64,000 bases of DNA from Pisaster brevispinus (taxonomy: Eukaryota > Echinodermata > Asteroidea > Forcipulatida > Asteriidae). Location of the stretch: NCBI GenBank assembly GCA_023634235.1, contig JAMKCF010000004.1:27536527-27600526 (forward strand), given 5' to 3'. The notes under the pieces were generated by a model. It made no database searches. It saw only the letters and a list, made by a program, of their open reading frames with translations, and had not been told where the DNA came from. The position numbers and the translations under genes were made by a program. Shown one piece after another: positions 35,125 to 52,591 of this stretch (position 1 is its first letter; each line of letters begins with the position of its first letter).

Positions 35125-35455
35125 TTGGGCTGTCCTGTAGGCAATTGGGCTTCCTGTAACCAATTGTGCCCTCCCTGACTTGTAGTCAAGTGGGCCCTGC
35201 CCTGTTGGCAATTAGGCTCCCTGTCCTGTATGCAATTGGGCCCTGTCCATGTAGGCAATTGGGTTCCCTGACCTGTTGGCAATTGGGCTCCCTGACTTGT
35301 AATCAATTGGGCCCTGCCCTGTTGGCAATTGGGCTCTCTGTTCTGTAGACAATTAGGATCCCTGCCCTGTATTCAATTTGGCTATGCCCTGTTGGCAATT
35401 GGGCTCCTTGCCCTGTAATAAATTGGGTTCTACCCAAGGCAATTGGGCTCACATT
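35125..35455. repeat. GGCAATTGGGCTCCCTG... minisatellite, ~27-30-bp unit
   Basis: About eleven irregular units built on CCCTGCCCTGTTGGCAATTG, with two alternating sub-versions (CTGTTGGCAATTGGG and CTTGTAATCAATTGGG). The open frames seen across it are products of the repetition. Confidence 0.9.
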
Positions 35456-36609
35456 CTTCCTGTGCTTATCAGTTTCTTTCCGCTAATTATACTTAACACC
35501 TAAGCACACTGGTTCATTTGTTTCTATGGAAGTTGTCCATCCATCAAGTATTACAAGTAGCTGTGTATAGTTTGGGACATGGTAATGTTTATTTTCAATT
35601 GTTAAAGTGAGGTTGTGGAAGTAAAAGAAATGGGCACCGGCCAAATAATTAAGTGATGTTAGGTGTTGTTGCAGTCAAGCTACGGTCATATTTCAGTTGT
35701 CATTTATTATAAAAAGTTTCCAGCTTTGATACTCGGAGGTATGCGTTAGCAATCCATAAATGCTAACAAATTTTGGATAATTTTTGTACTCCAAAAGCAG
35801 TTATTTGATTACTTGTGTTCATTGAGCAGATGTTAATATTGTTTCTTTCTATTATTAAACATTTAAGGCTTTAATATGACAAGTAACTAATAATATATAC
35901 ATTGTTGATGTGCTAGCCATTTTGCCTTTAATTTCAGTTATGAATTACTATAATTTAATAATTTGATATCAAACAAATTCCAAAAAGTAAATCCTGACAT
36001 CAACCACAAATAAATGTAATAAAACATTACACTATTTAGCATTATTTACAACTTGCCAGCTGAATCGGCCTCCAAACATCAAACCAAAGACCTTAACTAC
36101 TCTGTAGACATGTCAAGGCCTAAATAATGTCTTATCTTTTTTCAAAACAATTTTGTTTTCAAGTTTCTAAATAGACTTTTTGTACTACATTGGTGTTTAT
36201 GTCGCTCCTTTTCTTCAAGAAAGATTTACTGGAATTTTGTTTTTTATTTGAATTTAAATGTGGTGGGGATAAGATTAAAATATCGAACATTCTTTATTTA
36301 ATCAAATGTTAAAGAGTAATAAATTAATTCCTTTGATGAAGGTTGATAGTAAAAGCATGTATTATTGATAGTGAGGTGTCAATCATAGTGTACAGATTAG
36401 AAATGTATATTAACAAAAACAGTTATGAAATAAATTATTTACAGAGGACAAAGTTTATCATGAGTAGTTTTCCATTATGTCATTGTCCATGCTGAATATG
36501 TTTTTTTGATGGAAATCCAAGCATACACAATTAATGACTGGTCACTTCAAATCACACAACTGGGTGATCTTAATGAAGGGATCAAATCACAGAACCATGT
36601 CTTAATGTG

Positions 36610-36850
36610 AAGAGTCATGGCAGGGTGGTCTAGTGCATCAGACTTGAGTTTTGGTGATGTTAGAGTGGGGGTTTGGTTCCCATTTATGGCACTTGGGTTA
36701 CTGAGTAAGACACTTGATTATAATTGCTTCGTTAAGTCATAGGCCTTGTGTGTTGTGTAAATGCACTTCAAAGAACCCAGTACATCAAGAAGAGTGTTTC
36801 TGCCACATCACTTTACAAACCCTTACAAGGTGCTATATAAATGGGTCTCA
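36610..36850 (+). mobile_element. tRNA-derived SINE, family A, plus orientation
   Basis: The only family A copy found in forward orientation: GTCATGGCAGGGTGGTCTAG (A-box-like), GTGGGGGTTTGGTTCCC (B-box-like), the family body (AGAACCCAGTACATC), and the tail AAACCCTTACAAGGTGCTAT. Confidence 0.8.
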
Positions 36851-37446
36851 TAATTCAAACATAGCTCTGCATACCTGTTGTAAAAATAATGACTGCTTTG
36901 GTACACATGTTGGGTGTGCTGAAGCGTTAATAAAGAACTGCGTACTATGATTTGCTGTTACGGGACATTCATCACATACAATATTGTAATTGCCTACTGG
37001 CATATTGCATTATTCCACTCAACCATTTGAAAAACCTGTCATTTTAAAAACGGAGTTATTCTCCATGTCTACTAAATGTCATGTGGTCAGATTTCTTCAC
37101 ACCCATCATGATTAAATCAGCAAACCTGAACAAGTGGTCACAAAGCTCTGTCTTCGATCAACAACCAATTTACCACAACTTTAATGCATAATACGAAGTT
37201 CGCGATACTTTTTTTCTGCCAGGGTTGCATAACACGAGCACATGACCAATATACAAGCTAGGTCCGTAATGTTTATCAATTGCTGTGCAATGGTTTATAA
37301 CAATAAATTCAGGAGCTTTCTTTTCTGATAACTCGTTATTAAAACTTTCTGATGCAAAAGCTTATTGTATTTCAGAAAACAGGACCTTACCAAATGGTAC
37401 GAAATGTTGAGTCTCGCACCACGTTTGTATTTTTGTTTGGTTTCAA

Positions 37447-37828
37447 TTAAAGGTAGGGACATAGATTGTTTTTTTCAATGTAATACTGATTTATACACAA
37501 AAGTTTACAGAACGATACAACTACAATAAAAGTCACATGTAAATGTTCCAGCTGAATACATTGTCTATGTTGAGAAAACAGTAAAAAACTGTCACGGTAT
37601 TTTCACAAGATCATCAAATCCATCCACATTTAGCGAGGTGACAGCGGGTACCAACGAATGGACGCCTACCCTCAGATCTCAGATTCAAATGTTATGGAGT
37701 GAAAATTTACCCACACCATGTTACTTTGAAGGGAATCATTTCTCAGAATAGTTAATACTATCAACAGCTGCAGTGCTTCTCACTGGTTTTTTTTGTTTAG
37801 TACTTACTAATCTATGACCCTACCCTAA
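37447..37828. mobile_element. TTAA-bounded MITE, copy 2 (inverted relative to copy 1)
   Basis: Left TTAAAGGTAGGGACATAGAT and right AATCTATGACCCTACCCTAA are inverted repeats. The interior TTAGCGAGGTGACAGCGGGT is the reverse complement of the segment at about 24285-24304, so the two copies are in opposite orientation. Confidence 0.8.
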
Positions 37829-40465
37829 ACTGCTGGTTCTATACAGTAATAATGTACTTGTTGCTTTGGAACAAACCTTATTTTTTAACAGAACAAGATT
37901 TATTTACACTGCAAAAGCAGATAAAGACTGCAACTCTCGCGCATAATGGAACATTGGGACCCTAGTGCATGAGTTTGTTTCCCTGGGGCATTAACTTGTA
38001 GTATGCTTTTGCCTCCCCTTATCTACTGAGCCTCCCTAGTCGACCCCAGATCACCGTCTACCTTTTTATTTTTTTGTTTGTTGCTAGTTTTTTTACGTTC
38101 ATTGAACTCTGTGTGTACATATTGTATTGTCATAGTTTTATGGTAGTCTTTTATTGATTGTTTCACTTTGTCTGTACATACTGATTGTTCTACCTATTTG
38201 GCAGCAGTGGAAATTAAATTTCTGTTAAAAAAAAATGTGGACAATAAATGCTATTTATCTATCTTAAAGCGAAATACTTGGGGACCAATGTGGTTCAAAA
38301 AATGTTTGAATACGCACCAGACTTGCACAGTGTACATGTATTAAGAAGTTATCACAAAACACCACCATGAACCTTCATCAAATAGTTTTAAACAAAATAC
38401 ACAACAAACTGCAGTAGTTTGTTAATTATATAAAATACACAACAACAAAACTTGTAATATTGCATACATTTTTTTATTGCATTATGTAACAGATTAGTTA
38501 TTGACAAATCAGCTGTCAGGGATGACAGTGATTTCAAGGTTTTAGTGTCAAAGTCAAAGTACAAGATTGTATTAGGTGGGTTATTTTCCACCGAAGTGTG
38601 ATAAATACCATATACTCAGTGCTATACTAAAGTTCATACCAGTACCAATCCATCTGAGAAATATTGCCATCTGTAATACTGTCAATAATGAGCAAATAGT
38701 ATTTGAAGACTCAAATCACTACTGCTTATTATTTTGATCGCTGCAATAGAATTAAGCCTGATGAGTATGTGCACAAAGTCCCCGACAAAACACTTTCTTC
38801 TTTAAAATGAGGCAATTGATTTTAATTAATTTTGTTCACAGGTTGTTTGTATGGCATGTTAATTGAAAATTACAGGATGGGAAAAAATTCACTCTTCCCA
38901 AACTATACTTTTAATACAAGTTACTCATGCTTTTGAGAGCACCATCAATGCTCCCGCAAATGACAAGAGCAAAAGCAACACACTGCCAGTTATTTTCAAA
39001 CATTCCTTTAGTGTTGGATAACCATGATACTCCATGCCCAAACCAGACACTACCTGGTAGAACTCCAAACTGGGTTTATTTGCTCATCAAATAGATGAGA
39101 CTAAGAGCTTGCAAATAACACCTAATCAAGATCTATAAGGTCAATATTTCTCAACAAAATAGAATGTTTAATGCATCAAATCACATTGATTTAAAGGCAA
39201 ATTTTTTGTTTTCAAATTTTAATACCATGTCACTATTCCCGTTATCTGCCCGAGTTTGCAAGATGTCCTGACATTTATGAGTTATATCATTGCTTAATGA
39301 GTCCTTGCTTGCACATTATTCAATACATGCTCAATAAAAGAAAAAGTCTGGGTTCACAGTAAAATAAACTCTTGGTTATATACACAAACTATATTACAAA
39401 TCGTTTAAATATTTACATAAAGGTAATACAATATTGCATAGATTGGTGATTTGTTAGGAATACATGTCATAAATGCATTTCAGCAGTTAATTTAAAATAA
39501 TGTACAAATTCTGAATACTGGAACTTGAAGCACGATTGGTTAAAAATTATCTGCCATGGTTGTGTAAAATAAAAATAGTAGGGTTGTGATTTTTGCACAA
39601 TGAGAAAAAAAACCTAATTCATGAGTGATAATTATAAATATTACTTAAGCAAAACAGTAATCACATTGATGGATCTTGAGGGCAAGGAAAAACCATTTCC
39701 AGACCATGACACATTCTAGCAGAGTTAACTTCCCTGAACCCTGCCAGGTAGGTACTCATGCTTGTACTCAAACTCGTACTCAGTAGTTATCCTACTCAAT
39801 TTTCGTATTGACTTACAAGGTACTTGTATTCGAAGTCACAGACACAATACTCGACGAAATAAAGTACTCAAACTCGATTTAAAAATAGGCATGGTCAAAA
39901 TACCACTTTCTAATTCATGTGTTAATTTTATGTTATCCTAATGTGCTGAAAGAATCGATGATGTGTCACTGTACTAAGCAATAACACCATTGCTGCCTAG
40001 GTAGGGTCTGTGTACAGACCAACCGTTTACCAGCTGTAGAAAATGAGCCTCCAGAGTCAGACGATTACAAGCACATCCACGCACGTGTGTGATGATGGAC
40101 TGACATAGGGTTATCCTGCATGTTGAAGCTCACATGTTCTATTTATTTTTCAAATAATGAAACGATCTTTCGAAAACGCCGCTGCAAATTTAGTTTCAGA
40201 GGTCGTCAATGTCATAATCTAAACCTTTTGCTGTGGCGTTAATTTAGTTTTGTGCCGATAGTAAGCATGAAATGAAAGAGCATACAGCTCTGTGGAAAAT
40301 GTTCAAAACAAAATGTCAATGATGTATCCATTATTAAAAGACAATAAGCACACATTATATCGCCAAGAAATTAGTCGATAACTGCAATCAATGTTTTTTA
40401 TAACTCATTTTGCAGTATACTTCATTTTAAATTGCTCATACTCGCACTCTTACTCGGAAACCAAA

Positions 40466-40915
40466 GTACTTGGTACTCAGCTGTTAGACTCAGTACTTGG
40501 ATATCAATGTACTTGGTACTCGGCTGTTGGACTCAGTACTTGGATATCAGTGTATTTGGTACTCGGCTGTTGGACTCAGTACTTGGATATCAGTGTACTT
40601 GGTACTCGGCTGTTGGACTCAGTACTTGGACATCAGTGTACTTGGTACTCGGCTGTTGAACTCAGTACTTGGATATCAGTGTACTTGGTACTCGGCTATT
40701 GAACTCAGTACTTGGATATCAGTGTACTTGGTACTCGGCTGTTGAACTCAGTACTTGGATATCAGTGTACTTGGTACTCGGCTGTTGGACTCAGTACTTG
40801 GATATCAGTGTACTTGGTACTCGGCTGTTGGACTCAGTACTTGGATATCAGTGTACTTGGTACTCGGCTGTTGAACTCAGTACTTGGATATCAGTGTACT
40901 TGGTACTCGGATACT
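40466..40915. repeat. 43-bp minisatellite, about 10 copies
   Basis: GGTACTCGGCTGTTGGACTC-type units begin at 40472, 40515, 40558, 40601 and so on to 40902, each 43 bp apart, differing at a few sites. 43 is not a multiple of three, so all three forward frames stay open and produce spurious Trp/Tyr/Leu-rich peptides. Confidence 0.97.
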
Positions 40916-41157
40916 TGTACTCAACGTCCCATGTACTTGTATACTCGAGTACTACTCAGGTACTCTGCAATTCTTGGTACTAGGCTAAAAAGTACTTGAC
41001 TACAACACTGAACGCTATTCTCGCCTCAATGTTGAAAGATGCAAATGCTTTGGAAATACACAATATTGCATTTGTAATAAATGCGGTGAAATGCAAAGAT
41101 TGTGTCTAACTGCAGAGTGGAAGACAGTATTCAAGTATTCAAGTAGGGCATTGTTCC

Positions 41158-41168
41158 TTTATTTTATT
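41158..41168 (-). terminator. Overlapping AATAAA poly(A) signals of the divergent Rho gene
   Basis: TTTATT at 41158-41163 and 41163-41168 on the plus strand gives two overlapping AATAAA hexamers on the minus strand, about 130 nt after the stop codon. Confidence 0.55.
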
Positions 41169-41297
41169 GATTTGAATTGTTTAATTTGCAGTGGAATTAT
41201 AATTGAATAGCATCATTGGCACTAAGGTGAGTAACCCTGCCGGAATCACAACAGTGCCCTCACAGGAGGAAAATTAATCAATGTCTCTACTGTCCGA

Positions 41298-47311
<6,014 letters not shown>

Positions 47312-48091
47312 CTATTTGTTTTTTTTTAATGAGCAAGTTAGGCCTACAAAGCTGGCCTCATTTATTTTGGGGTACAAAGTTTGTGATATGATTTTTAACT
47401 AAACTTAAATAGAAATAGGCCTAAACTCAATTCATTCAAATTACTTCAATTTCTTTACGTGAAATTACAATAAAATTGCATTCCATTGTGCAGCAGTAAA
47501 AAAAATCACACAAAAACTTGAAATAAAAACATTGACAAATTACACAGCAGTTATTAGACAATAAACAGAAAGATATATCACAATAAAAAATCACAAAATC
47601 ATCAATATAGTAAATTAAGAATAGAATTAGAGTAAAAATGTTCTGATAAAACAACTTTTAAAACTCAATACTTTTTAAAACCTGTTCAAAAAGATAATGT
47701 AGTTCCCAATAAAAAGTTACAAATGGAAAGATAGCAAAGATCACAATAATAAAATCACAGTTAAAATTATCAGAAACTATCCAGTAAAACTATTAATAGC
47801 ACTGGGTAGTAAAGAGTTTGTTTAAACCTGTTCGTAAAGAAAAGAGAGATGACATTAAGCAGTCCACAGAATCAAGAAAAGCTTATATACACATTAAACA
47901 GAGTTAAACATTATCTGACAAAACTAGTACTGCCAATAGGCACTATGGAGGTGGTACTGGGGGTACGGAAGAATGTTTAAAAATGGTTAGAAATGAAACA
48001 AGAGATGACAAGTAAATAAAGTGAGATCATAATTATAGAGTTAGCTGTTGCAAACTGCTCACCAAAGAAGGGGGTATGGAAAACAAAAACA

Positions 48092-48299
48092 GTTAATGGC
48101 TTGACGTTTCGACCCAAATTAACACTAGCAGAGACCATAAGGAAGAAAACTCCTTGTGTCATTTCTCTATGCAGGAATGCAGAGACTTTCCCATCAATTA
48201 TTCAAAGGTTTATGTTAACACAACATATGTACATCAAAACACATTGTCATTTAGCTTTTGAGAAAGACTCTGCTTGGGTCGAAACGTCGGGCCATTAAC
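48092..48299. mobile_element. Inverted-repeat element with GTTAATGG...ACGTTTCGACCC ends
   Basis: GTTAATGGCTTGACGTTTCG, then ACCC, at the left is mirrored by GGGTCGAAACGTCGGGCCAT, then TAAC, at the right, a 24-bp inverted repeat with two mismatches. The right end also carries TTTGAGAAAGACTCTGCTTG. It lies in the 5' intron (47255-48614) of the divergent Rho gene and is related to 13192-13382. Confidence 0.8.
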
Positions 48300-48614
48300 T
48301 ATTTTTGACTGTAAAAAGTCACAAATTCAAGGAGGAGCCTTAGGTTTTATAAACACAAAGTGGAAAGAAATAACACACAATGTATAAAACCTGTTATTTG
48401 TAAAGGCCTCGTTGACGAGTACATATCATTCAACGTTTCATACCTCCACAGTACGTGTACTCACATGGTCAGAATTACAGGCCATGCACATGTCGTTTAT
48501 AAAGGCCAATAATTAATTATCAAACCACAAGCACTTCAGATTGACAACATAAATTCAGGCAATCCAACTAAACCAAACTCTCAAAGACAGTATTACTAGT
48601 ATTACTTTACTTAC

Positions 48615-48684
48615 CTCGTGAAAATGAATCCAAGTAAAGCACTGGAGCTAACTTACACCACGACCACACGCCCACAGTTCATTG
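48615..48684 (-). other. Divergent Rho gene, 5' untranslated exon (inferred)
   Basis: A donor ACGAG|GTAAGT at 48615/48614 lies ~95 nt downstream of a TATA box, giving an untranslated first exon of roughly 65-70 nt spliced to the acceptor at 47255. The start of transcription is inferred from TATA spacing. Near its 5' edge an ATG (48682) would open a nine-codon upstream ORF if transcribed. Confidence 0.6.
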
Positions 48685-48707
48685 AACAAGTGTGCAGCAC
48701 TCGTGCC

Positions 48708-48715
48708 TTTATATA
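48708..48715 (-). promoter_or_regulatory. TATA box of the divergent Rho gene
   Basis: TATATAAA on the minus strand (context GGTATATAAAGGCACG), about 30 nt before the inferred start and 95 nt before a good splice donor. Confidence 0.65.
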
Positions 48716-48720
48716 CCACT

Positions 48721-48742
48721 CAGCTGGCTGCGCTAAAAATAG
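48721..48742 (-). promoter_or_regulatory. E-box CAGCTG and MEF2-type site CTATTTTTAG
   Basis: CAGCTG at 48721-48726 (a bHLH site) and CTATTTTTAG at 48733-48742 on the minus strand (a perfect match to the MEF2 consensus YTAWWWWTAR) lie immediately upstream of the TATA box. CAATTG (48760-48765) and CATATG (48766-48771) follow. The matches are exact; binding is inferred. Confidence 0.5.
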
Positions 48743-48778
48743 ACAGGAACTCCTCGCAACAATTGCATATGCACGTTG

Positions 48779-48798
48779 AACGATGACGCGTCATCGTT
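48779..48798. promoter_or_regulatory. Perfect 20-bp palindrome containing TGACGCGTCA
   Basis: AACGATGACGCGTCATCGTT is its own reverse complement. It lies about 65 bp upstream of the TATA box and resembles a widened CRE/ATF half-site pair (TGAC-GC-GTCA). Binding factor not known from sequence. Confidence 0.5.
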
Positions 48799-50254
48799 AA
48801 AATTAACATACTATTGAATGTTACGCCCATCACACCACAGAGAAAGGACTCTCTGTGATCACACTCGATAATTAGCAAGTTCATTTTTCGGTTGAGCAAT
48901 TGTCGGAAAGGCAAGTTGGTGGTTTATTTCTATAAACATCCTACTGGAACAATTTGTGGTTTTTCTTGCTATTGTGCTGGTTAATATTATTTGTTTGTTT
49001 TTTTGATACATGTACATGTATACATCAGTGCTTGGTAGGCCTACTACTAGGGGAACAAGTTACAGGCGGAAGATAAATCCTCAGTGACATATGGCCCTAA
49101 TTTACCTAATTAATATTTGGAAATATTCAAACAATTCCCAACATGACCATCTTGCACTGAAGTACCAGTGGCATAACTGGGGGGGGGGGGGGTGTCCCCT
49201 CCCCATTTGAAATCTTGACTTTTTGCGACAAAATTACCAGATTGAAATGTAACTATTGAATGATTGACTGTTCAGAGCTCATATGTTTATTGTGCAGACA
49301 ATGTATTACAGACAATGTACATACCAGGTAATGGTTTATGGAATATCAAGAGCGCTGAAAAGGGGAAAAAGTAAACGGCAAACGGGAACTTGTCCAGGAG
49401 TGCCCCCTAGAAAAATGGTACACCTCTTGTCCCCCCCCCCTCCTCCTCCTAAAATTGTACCCTAGTTTCAGTAATAAATAAGTACCTCCTCCAGAATCCT
49501 CTACAGAATTCCCCAGAACACAAAATGAGGACAGAATAGGAGTGGGGGATACACCATGCCACATGTCCAGCACCAAATGTCATCAGCACCCCGCCCCAGC
49601 CATCGACCATCGATGCAACCAGGACAAACACAAAATATATAATAGTTTTAAAAGTCAGCGGGGGGGGGGGGGGGGCAGCCATATGTTCTGACATTTTCAG
49701 GACATTTCCACATCCTGTCTTTTCTTTAACCACTTACTAGTAATGTCAATGTAACAATCCGGTCATTATAATAGGGATTTTCCCATACTGTTTCCTTAAG
49801 GGAAATTGGTGGGAGTTGGTACCGTACTACCAACAGGGGTGGTCACCATTTGCAGTTGTTCTTAGCTGTGGTTTATTTTGGGGATTAAAAACCAAAACAG
49901 TTTAGAGCTCGAAAAACAAATGAAAAGCTGTTACTTTAACTTTAAAAATTTTAACTTGGAAATGTATTGGCATGTCCAGAGAGATGGGGCCGATTGGGTG
50001 TTCCGTAGCCCTAGCCACCAATTGCATAGCAGTTTTAAGCGCTAGTTTTAATTTTGTATTCATTTTTTTGATGTATGTGAAGTATTGTAGTAGTGTGAAG
50101 CTTTTCTGAAGTTAGACGTTGTTAGAACTTTTAAAAAACAAACTGTATTCCACAGGTGTTGGTTGGTACACTTAATCACACAAAAACCTTTAACAGTAGA
50201 AATTCATTTACAAAAAGGCCCATGACAGAATGAATAGGAAACAAGAAGTATTGT

Positions 50255-50420
50255 TTTAGATGTGGGAGGAAAACCCCAATGAGAAAAAAAATCATGCAAT
50301 CAGGTAGGGACTGAAAACCCAATCAACATGCAAGGCTCCAGTCTGAGGTGGGATCTGAACCGGGGTCCATAGAGGTAAAACGCAGGGAAAGACCACTGAG
50401 CCAACCTGATCCCCAACAGG
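50255..50420 (-). mobile_element. tRNA-derived SINE, family B
   Basis: Minus strand reads GGATCAGGTTGGCTCAGTGG (A-box-like) and CCCCGGTTCAGATCCCACC (B-box-like), then the GGGGTTTTCCTCCCACATC end shared with the other copies. The best-kept member in the window. Confidence 0.8.
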
Positions 50421-50656
50421 TCCATGTCACACTGGTTGATTTACCAAACTAATGGGGACATCTCTAAAAAAAACAATGGGAGAACAAAGAGATTGAGAAG
50501 TCTACGAATGTGGATGTTCACAAACATGTGTGAGTGTGTACAAAATATGCCGTTACTGTAGTTGAATTTCCCTATTCGACTGCTTGTAACATTTGTTGTT
50601 GAGGTATGGGCGAGTAGGATTTGAAACTTTGCATGGTGTGAGTACAATCATGTGAT

Positions 50657-50893
50657 GTTTGCAGTGACACCATATGTAGAATCTCTTATGAGTTGTGGTG
50701 GTTCTGAATAAGAGAACCGGTGATTTAACAACTCAATGTTTCGATCAGTATGCTCTGATCATCTCACGATGATTAAGCACAGTGATCGATATGTCAACGA
50801 TTGGAGCATACTGATCGAAACGTCGAGTTGTCAAACCACTGGCTCTTCTCAAACCACTAGTCATTAGAGATTTTACACATGGTGTCACCCCAA
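50657..50893. mobile_element. ~240-bp foldback element with ~90-bp inverted arms
   Basis: Left arm: GTTTGCAGTGACACCATATG ... AACAACTCAATGTTTCGATC, AGTATGCTC. Right arm answers with GAGCATACTGATCGAAACGT, CGAGTTGTCAAACCACTGG ... CATGGTGTCACC. Only a ~50-bp loop separates the arms. Confidence 0.85.
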
Positions 50894-52585
50894 ACCTCAC
50901 CTGAGGTATGTATGGCTGGTTGACAATAACACAAACTAACTCATAACAAAATAAAGGACATCATTTGGGAGAGAAAGTTTCCCTATTTGAAAGAGTCTTT
51001 TTTTATCTGGAAGCATTGTTTGTAACAGCCAAGTGCGCACACACAAAATCCTCCTGGGAAGATTAACATGGATTTGTAAACAATTGCTAAGTTTCTTGGA
51101 TTGCCTGACCAGTGGATCAAATGCAATTTCACTATTGTCAGATTGTGAAGATCTCAAATTGGAAGGACAGAACTTGAACAAACTGTGCAATTTTATTTTT
51201 TTTTTCCCATTAAAGAATAGCTTTACTTTACACTAACACACAAAACACGTTCAATCTCTCTTTCTCAGTTGGTTTTATATAATAATTATGATAATAAGTG
51301 CGATTTAAGTATAGACATAGACAAGCCTTTAATGACAAAAAAGCGGAATTATGGTATTTCAAATTAAAACAGAAATGACTATCTAAAGGGTTAACTTAAA
51401 TGTTTTATACAATATTTGATGACAAAAACTGACGAGTGCATATTGTACTTCAATCTATAGGAATATACAATTTGATTGTTAACATGTTCTCTAATCAATC
51501 AGTTTACACACAGAAAAAGTTTGCTTGCATAATTTTGATTTCAAAGGACTGTGTACTTGTGTTTTACTTCGTTTCTTCTCATCTGTTGTATCTATTATTT
51601 GCACACATACAATAGACTACTGAACAAGCAGACTGTCTGATTATTTAGAACCCCGTTGACTTCACCCAATACTTAAATTTGCAACAAAATGGTTAAGTAA
51701 ATCAAGCTTTAGTTTATGAAACAAAAACAGAGAAACAGTTGACAAAATATCCTACATAAAGAGTATCCTACATACTCTGATGAAATGTAGAAAAGCTCAG
51801 AAAAGTTAACTTGGTCAAACTCTTAAGTTAGCATAGAGGTTAGCCATATATTGACCGTAAATATACAGTGAAAAATGCTCAACAACTAGTCAACTATAGC
51901 ACAGAAATTACAGATAAAGGAGATACAGTTTTGTCATGCATGACTGCACATTTCTAGCCTTGCCAGCCAAGCTGTGGCTTGTATGTTATGAGTGTTATTA
52001 ACACAATCACAGCTTTGTCATGTTCTATAAAGCCAGTGACATTCAACTGTCAACGAAACCCAAGTACTTTAGTTGAGTTCAAACGTGTTGGCATATGTTG
52101 GCGGCCTGCTGTTTTGGATTTACACTTACCACTTGAACCATAGTGCCATTAATATTAGTGTATGTACATGACCTAATTCTACAATGTTAAAATGCGACTT
52201 CTAAGGAATGGCAGATACTTGTCAATGACAGATGAGTTTAACCCCCTAAAACAAGGCACCGTCTGTCTCAATACCTCACTAGTGTAAACAGTACTGGGTC
52301 CAAAACCCAAACTGCTAAGACTGGTTCATACTTTACATGAATGTTTTTACAAAGCAAAATTTGAAGCTAACCGTTCACCCAAATTCACATACATTCAGTT
52401 TTAGGAATCTTTTGTATAAATGCTTACATGACATCAAAAAATTGTTTCTCATTTGCATACATGTGATTTATGAACCGCCTTTACACTTCTAACTTCTTGA
52501 CAGGCTTCAAGTCGCTTTCTGGTCAGGCAACGTTGTTTCCTACAGCATTTTACTCATGAGCAAAATTTGATCACTTAGTCTACCT

Positions 52586-52591
52586 TTTATT
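52586..52591 (-). terminator. Candidate poly(A) signal of the canonical Rho gene
   Basis: AATAAA on the minus strand about 1 kb after the stop codon, the first canonical hexamer I find on that strand. A shorter 3' UTR with a variant signal is possible. Confidence 0.3.

Larger units (their letters stand above)
31650..41150. other. Intergenic region between MON2 and the Rho pair
   Basis: No coding exon is convincing on either strand. It contains the repeats listed separately plus a diffuse TACTCG/ACTCGA-rich stretch near 39755-39880. All open frames are short or repeat-derived. Confidence 0.7.
48800..52585. other. Spacer between the two Rho genes
   Basis: Upstream of the divergent gene and downstream of the canonical one. 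Apart from poly(G)/poly(C) tracts near 49180, 49430 and 49660, a family B SINE and a foldback element, no gene is visible. Confidence 0.65.

Noticed and set aside
35002..35348. ORFs with repeated QLPTGQG or QLGSLTC peptides
   Set aside because: Translation of the ~28-bp minisatellite in both directions; no sign of a gene.
40391..40999. Five overlapping ORFs with repeated Tyr/Leu/Trp peptides
   Set aside because: Pure product of the 43-bp tandem array.
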